This document shows positions 13,825-15,324 of a stretch of 15,324 nt of DNA, piece after piece. The notes under the pieces were generated by a model. The model searched no databases. It was not told the DNA's origin and saw only the letters and a list, made by a program, of their open reading frames with translations. The stretch comes from Deltaproteobacteria bacterium. GTDB lineage: Bacteria; Desulfobacterota; Desulfobacteria; Desulfobacterales; JAFDCJ01. Location of the stretch: positions 1 through 15,324 of the forward strand of contig JAFDDW010000026.1 of NCBI GenBank assembly GCA_019310665.1, read 5' to 3'. How positions within the stretch are numbered: the first letter of the stretch is position 1; each line of letters starts with the position of its first letter. The position numbers and the translations under genes were made by a program.

Positions 13825-14256
13825 CTAGGCATGCCGGGAGGTGATTTCCTTGATGCGGGCCTGAATTATCTTTTCTTCATGCTGCCGTTTTTTAGCGGCC
13901 GCTTCGGTTACTTTGACGATCATCTGATCAATGTCGCATGGCTTCATCAAGTAATCAAAAGCGCCCTGTTTCATACCTTCGATGGCGGATTCGACATCCG
14001 CGTGACCCGAAAGCATGATGACCTCCACCAGCGGATATCTTTTTTTGATTTCCGCAAGTGTTTCGATTCCGTCCATGCCCGGCATTTTTACGTCCAGAAT
14101 AACGAGCTCGATGGTTCTATTTGTTTCAAGTACCTGCAGTGCCTCTTCTCCGTTGAACGCTTTTGAGATTTCGAGATCCCGCAACTCCAGGCGCTCACTG
14201 AATGTTTCAACAAATTCGGCCTCATCGTCTACCAACAATACGTTTGCGATGCTCAT
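13825..14256 (-). CDS. Single-domain response regulator
   Basis: A 143-residue CheY-like receiver without an output domain. It probably accepts phosphate from a histidine kinase and acts by protein contact, or passes phosphate on. The acidic pair is Asp10-Asp11, the phospho-acceptor Asp55 (VILDVKMPGMDG), the switch Ser83 and the conserved Lys105 (DYLMKPCD). A charged helical tail follows (KKRQHEEKIIQARIKEI). The ATG at 14256 has AAGGAG seven bases upstream, an ideal site. A possible minus-strand -10 tataga lies upstream, weakly supported. The CBS-domain gene at 14649 is divergent and shares the control region. No intact kinase is in the window; the broken kinase at 11519-12064 is a NarL-type enzyme and not an obvious partner. 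Confidence 0.92.
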   Translation of the reverse strand: MSIANVLLVDDEAEFVETFSERLELRDLEISKAFNGEEALQVLETNRTIELVILDVKMPGMDGIETLAEIKKRYPLVEVIMLSGHADVESAIEGMKQGAFDYLMKPCDIDQMIVKVTEAAAKKRQHEEKIIQARIKEITSRHA

Positions 14257-14358
14257 TGATGCACTCCTTTTTCTTTATTCCAAAATCCAACTTTTCAATG
14301 ACCCGATCTATACGAAAACCCTAATTAATGGTTGAACGGAAACCAGGCTAATTAGATT

Positions 14359-14437
14359 TGTTGGGTTTCGCCCTTTGGGATCATGTCCCGGCAGATGCTT
14401 TATTTTAGTAGGTTGGGTTGAGGTACGAAACCCAACA
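14359..14437. repeat. REP-like palindromic element (GTTGGGTTTCG family)
   Basis: tgttgggtttcg (14359-14370) is perfectly complementary to cgaaacccaaca (14426-14437). The right half can also fold alone: gttgggtt (14412-14419) with aacccaac (14429-14436). Sequences of the form gtaggttgggtt...cgaaacccaaca are, from general knowledge, widespread intergenic palindromes in unrelated bacteria. No transposase is present here. Confidence 0.65.
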
Positions 14438-14578
14438 TACTTTTCGTTCAGGCACTAATTATATATCTGACCGCTTTTACCACAGAATCTCTGCCATAAT
14501 CAATTGCCAAATTTAATTGTCGACTAAATGTGTGTCACGTAAATACCGAAACGCGAATCTCATATCTTCTAAAATAGG

Positions 14579-14607
14579 TTGTGCTTTTCAGTTATTTTAT
14601 TTATATT
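14579..14607 (+). promoter_or_regulatory. Candidate promoter of the CBS-domain gene
   Basis: TTGTGC at 14579-14584 and TATATT at 14602-14607 (five of six -10 consensus bases) are 17 bases apart. A start near 14614 would give a leader of about 35 bases that includes the GGAGG site. Confidence 0.45.
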
Positions 14608-14648
14608 AATAAGTTAGACTCTAAAAATATTTTCTCTGGAGGTTTTCT

Positions 14649-15215
14649 GTGAGTGATTATCTTGTAAAGGAATTAATGGTGCCGTTGTCGGAATATGCCA
14701 CGGTTCCGGAGGGGTCGACCCTGTTTGATGCGGTCCTGGCCCTGGAAAAAGCCCAGGAGGAGTTCGACCACACCAAATACAAGCACCGCGGTGTCTTAAT
14801 TCTGGATAAAGATAAGCGGGTCATCGGCAAACTGGGCCAATTGGACGTACTGCGTGCCCTTGAACCGAAAGATGAAGACCCGGGCGAAATTAACGAACTC
14901 AGCCAATTCGGCTTCAGTTCCAATTTTGTCCACAAACTGCACAAGCAGCGGCGAATGAATGCAGCGCCCTTGAAAGACCTCTGCAGTAAAGCATCCAAAT
15001 TAAGGGTGGAGGATTTCATGCAGACCCCCTCCGAGGGCGAGTTTATTGAACAGGAAGCTACCCTTGAAATGGCGGTTATGCAGCTGGTCATGGGGCGCCA
15101 TATATCACTGCTGGTGACCCGGGAAAAGGAAATTCTCGGGATATTGCGCCGGTTTTGTTTTCGCCTTCCGCGAACGCATTCATCACATTCTGGAAGCCAA
15201 CGGGGCCTTTTTTGA
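14649..15215 (+). CDS. CBS-domain protein, C-terminus frame-disrupted
   Basis: A paired CBS-domain protein, a likely cytoplasmic sensor of adenine nucleotides or other ligands; the partner is unknown. The first CBS motif spans about residues 7-70 (LMVPLSEYATVPEGSTLFDAV, then VLILDKDKRVIGKL, LDVLRAL). The second spans about 120-167 (VEDFMQTPSEGEFI, MAVMQLVMGRHISLLVT, EILGILR). Translation begins at GTG 14649 with GGAGG six bases before it. After GILR the frame gives RFCFRLPRTHSS and stops at 15213-15215, whereas CBS proteins normally continue GILRLxDVF. The last 20 or so residues are therefore out of frame. Either a small indel near 15150 or a deletion joined this gene to another. The divergent neighbour is the response regulator. 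Confidence 0.75.
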   Translation: MSDYLVKELMVPLSEYATVPEGSTLFDAVLALEKAQEEFDHTKYKHRGVLILDKDKRVIGKLGQLDVLRALEPKDEDPGEINELSQFGFSSNFVHKLHKQRRMNAAPLKDLCSKASKLRVEDFMQTPSEGEFIEQEATLEMAVMQLVMGRHISLLVTREKEILGILRRFCFRLPRTHSSHSGSQRGLF

Positions 15216-15324
15216 CGGCAAAAAGAACAGGGGACATGCCCAAAAGAACCAGAACATCTCCTTTAATACAATTCAGCCATACCCCGACGGTGAACTGCAA
15301 GGGCTGTATCCGGCCATTGTGATT
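15151..15324 (+). pseudogene. Coding-like frame continuing past the CBS break, cut by window edge
   Basis: In a frame one base from that of the CBS gene, the sequence is open from 15118 to the window end. From about 15151 it reads like real protein: GFVFAFRERIHHILEANGAF, FDGKKNRGHAQKN, and SFNTIQPYPDGELQGLYPAI. There is no ATG, GTG or TTG start in this frame before it. It is most simply the continuation of a coding region whose beginning has been lost or shifted into the CBS frame. I do not recognise the family. Confidence 0.45.

Larger units (their letters stand above)
14257..14648. other. Divergent intergenic region between response regulator and CBS gene
   Basis: No gene is seen in 392 bases. 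It holds the response-regulator ribosome binding site, a REP-like palindrome at 14359-14437, and the CBS-gene promoter candidate and ribosome binding site (GGAGG, 14638-14642). The rest is AT-rich. Confidence 0.6.

Overview
The window looks like a chromosomal segment of a sulfate-reducing deltaproteobacterium (Desulfobacterota, probably Desulfobacterales). This is inference from gene content: a tungstate TupABC importer, a SEC-C-tagged methionine aminopeptidase, a stand-alone response regulator next to a CBS-domain protein, and abundant short degenerate tandem arrays between genes. No rRNA, tRNA, CRISPR array or intact insertion sequence was seen.

Layout. 1-256: a 7-bp-period array, then a 9-bp-period array that runs into the ribosome binding site of tupA. 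265-3108: tungstate ABC importer tupA-tupB-tupC, with two more arrays (9-bp and 8-bp units) between tupA and tupB, and a perfect 36-bp tandem duplication over the tupC stop. 3394-5001: a GlpD-like FAD oxidoreductase carrying a perfect in-frame 63-bp duplication of its nucleotide-binding motif. 5033-5326: a doubtful small minus-strand ORF. 5681-10020: an ABC importer of the putative 2-aminoethylphosphonate type (binding protein, ATPase, fused double permease), with a strong hairpin after the binding-protein gene and a non-canonical ATPase start. 10156-11140: a strong terminator and then the methionine aminopeptidase gene.

11128-13521 is a graveyard: a 252-bp heptad array, a response-regulator stub, a headless histidine kinase, a scrambled permease C-terminus and an AAA/DUF4143 ATPase that has lost its middle, with more heptad arrays between them. 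13825-14256 is an intact single-domain response regulator (minus strand). 14649 onward is a CBS-domain gene whose reading frame breaks near 15150, where a different coding frame takes over to the window edge.

How it works together. The two intact importers would take up tungstate (cofactor of tungsten enzymes such as formate dehydrogenases and aldehyde oxidoreductases in anaerobes) and an organophosphonate. The most unusual property of the window is structural. Seven-base-period arrays of drifting sequence, resembling the heptanucleotide STRR repeats of heterocystous cyanobacteria, sit between genes and directly abut one truncated gene. Two perfect tandem duplications lie within 500 bp of each other, and several genes are broken. 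This points either to slippage and recombination on short repeats or, for the perfect duplications and the frame breaks, to assembly error.
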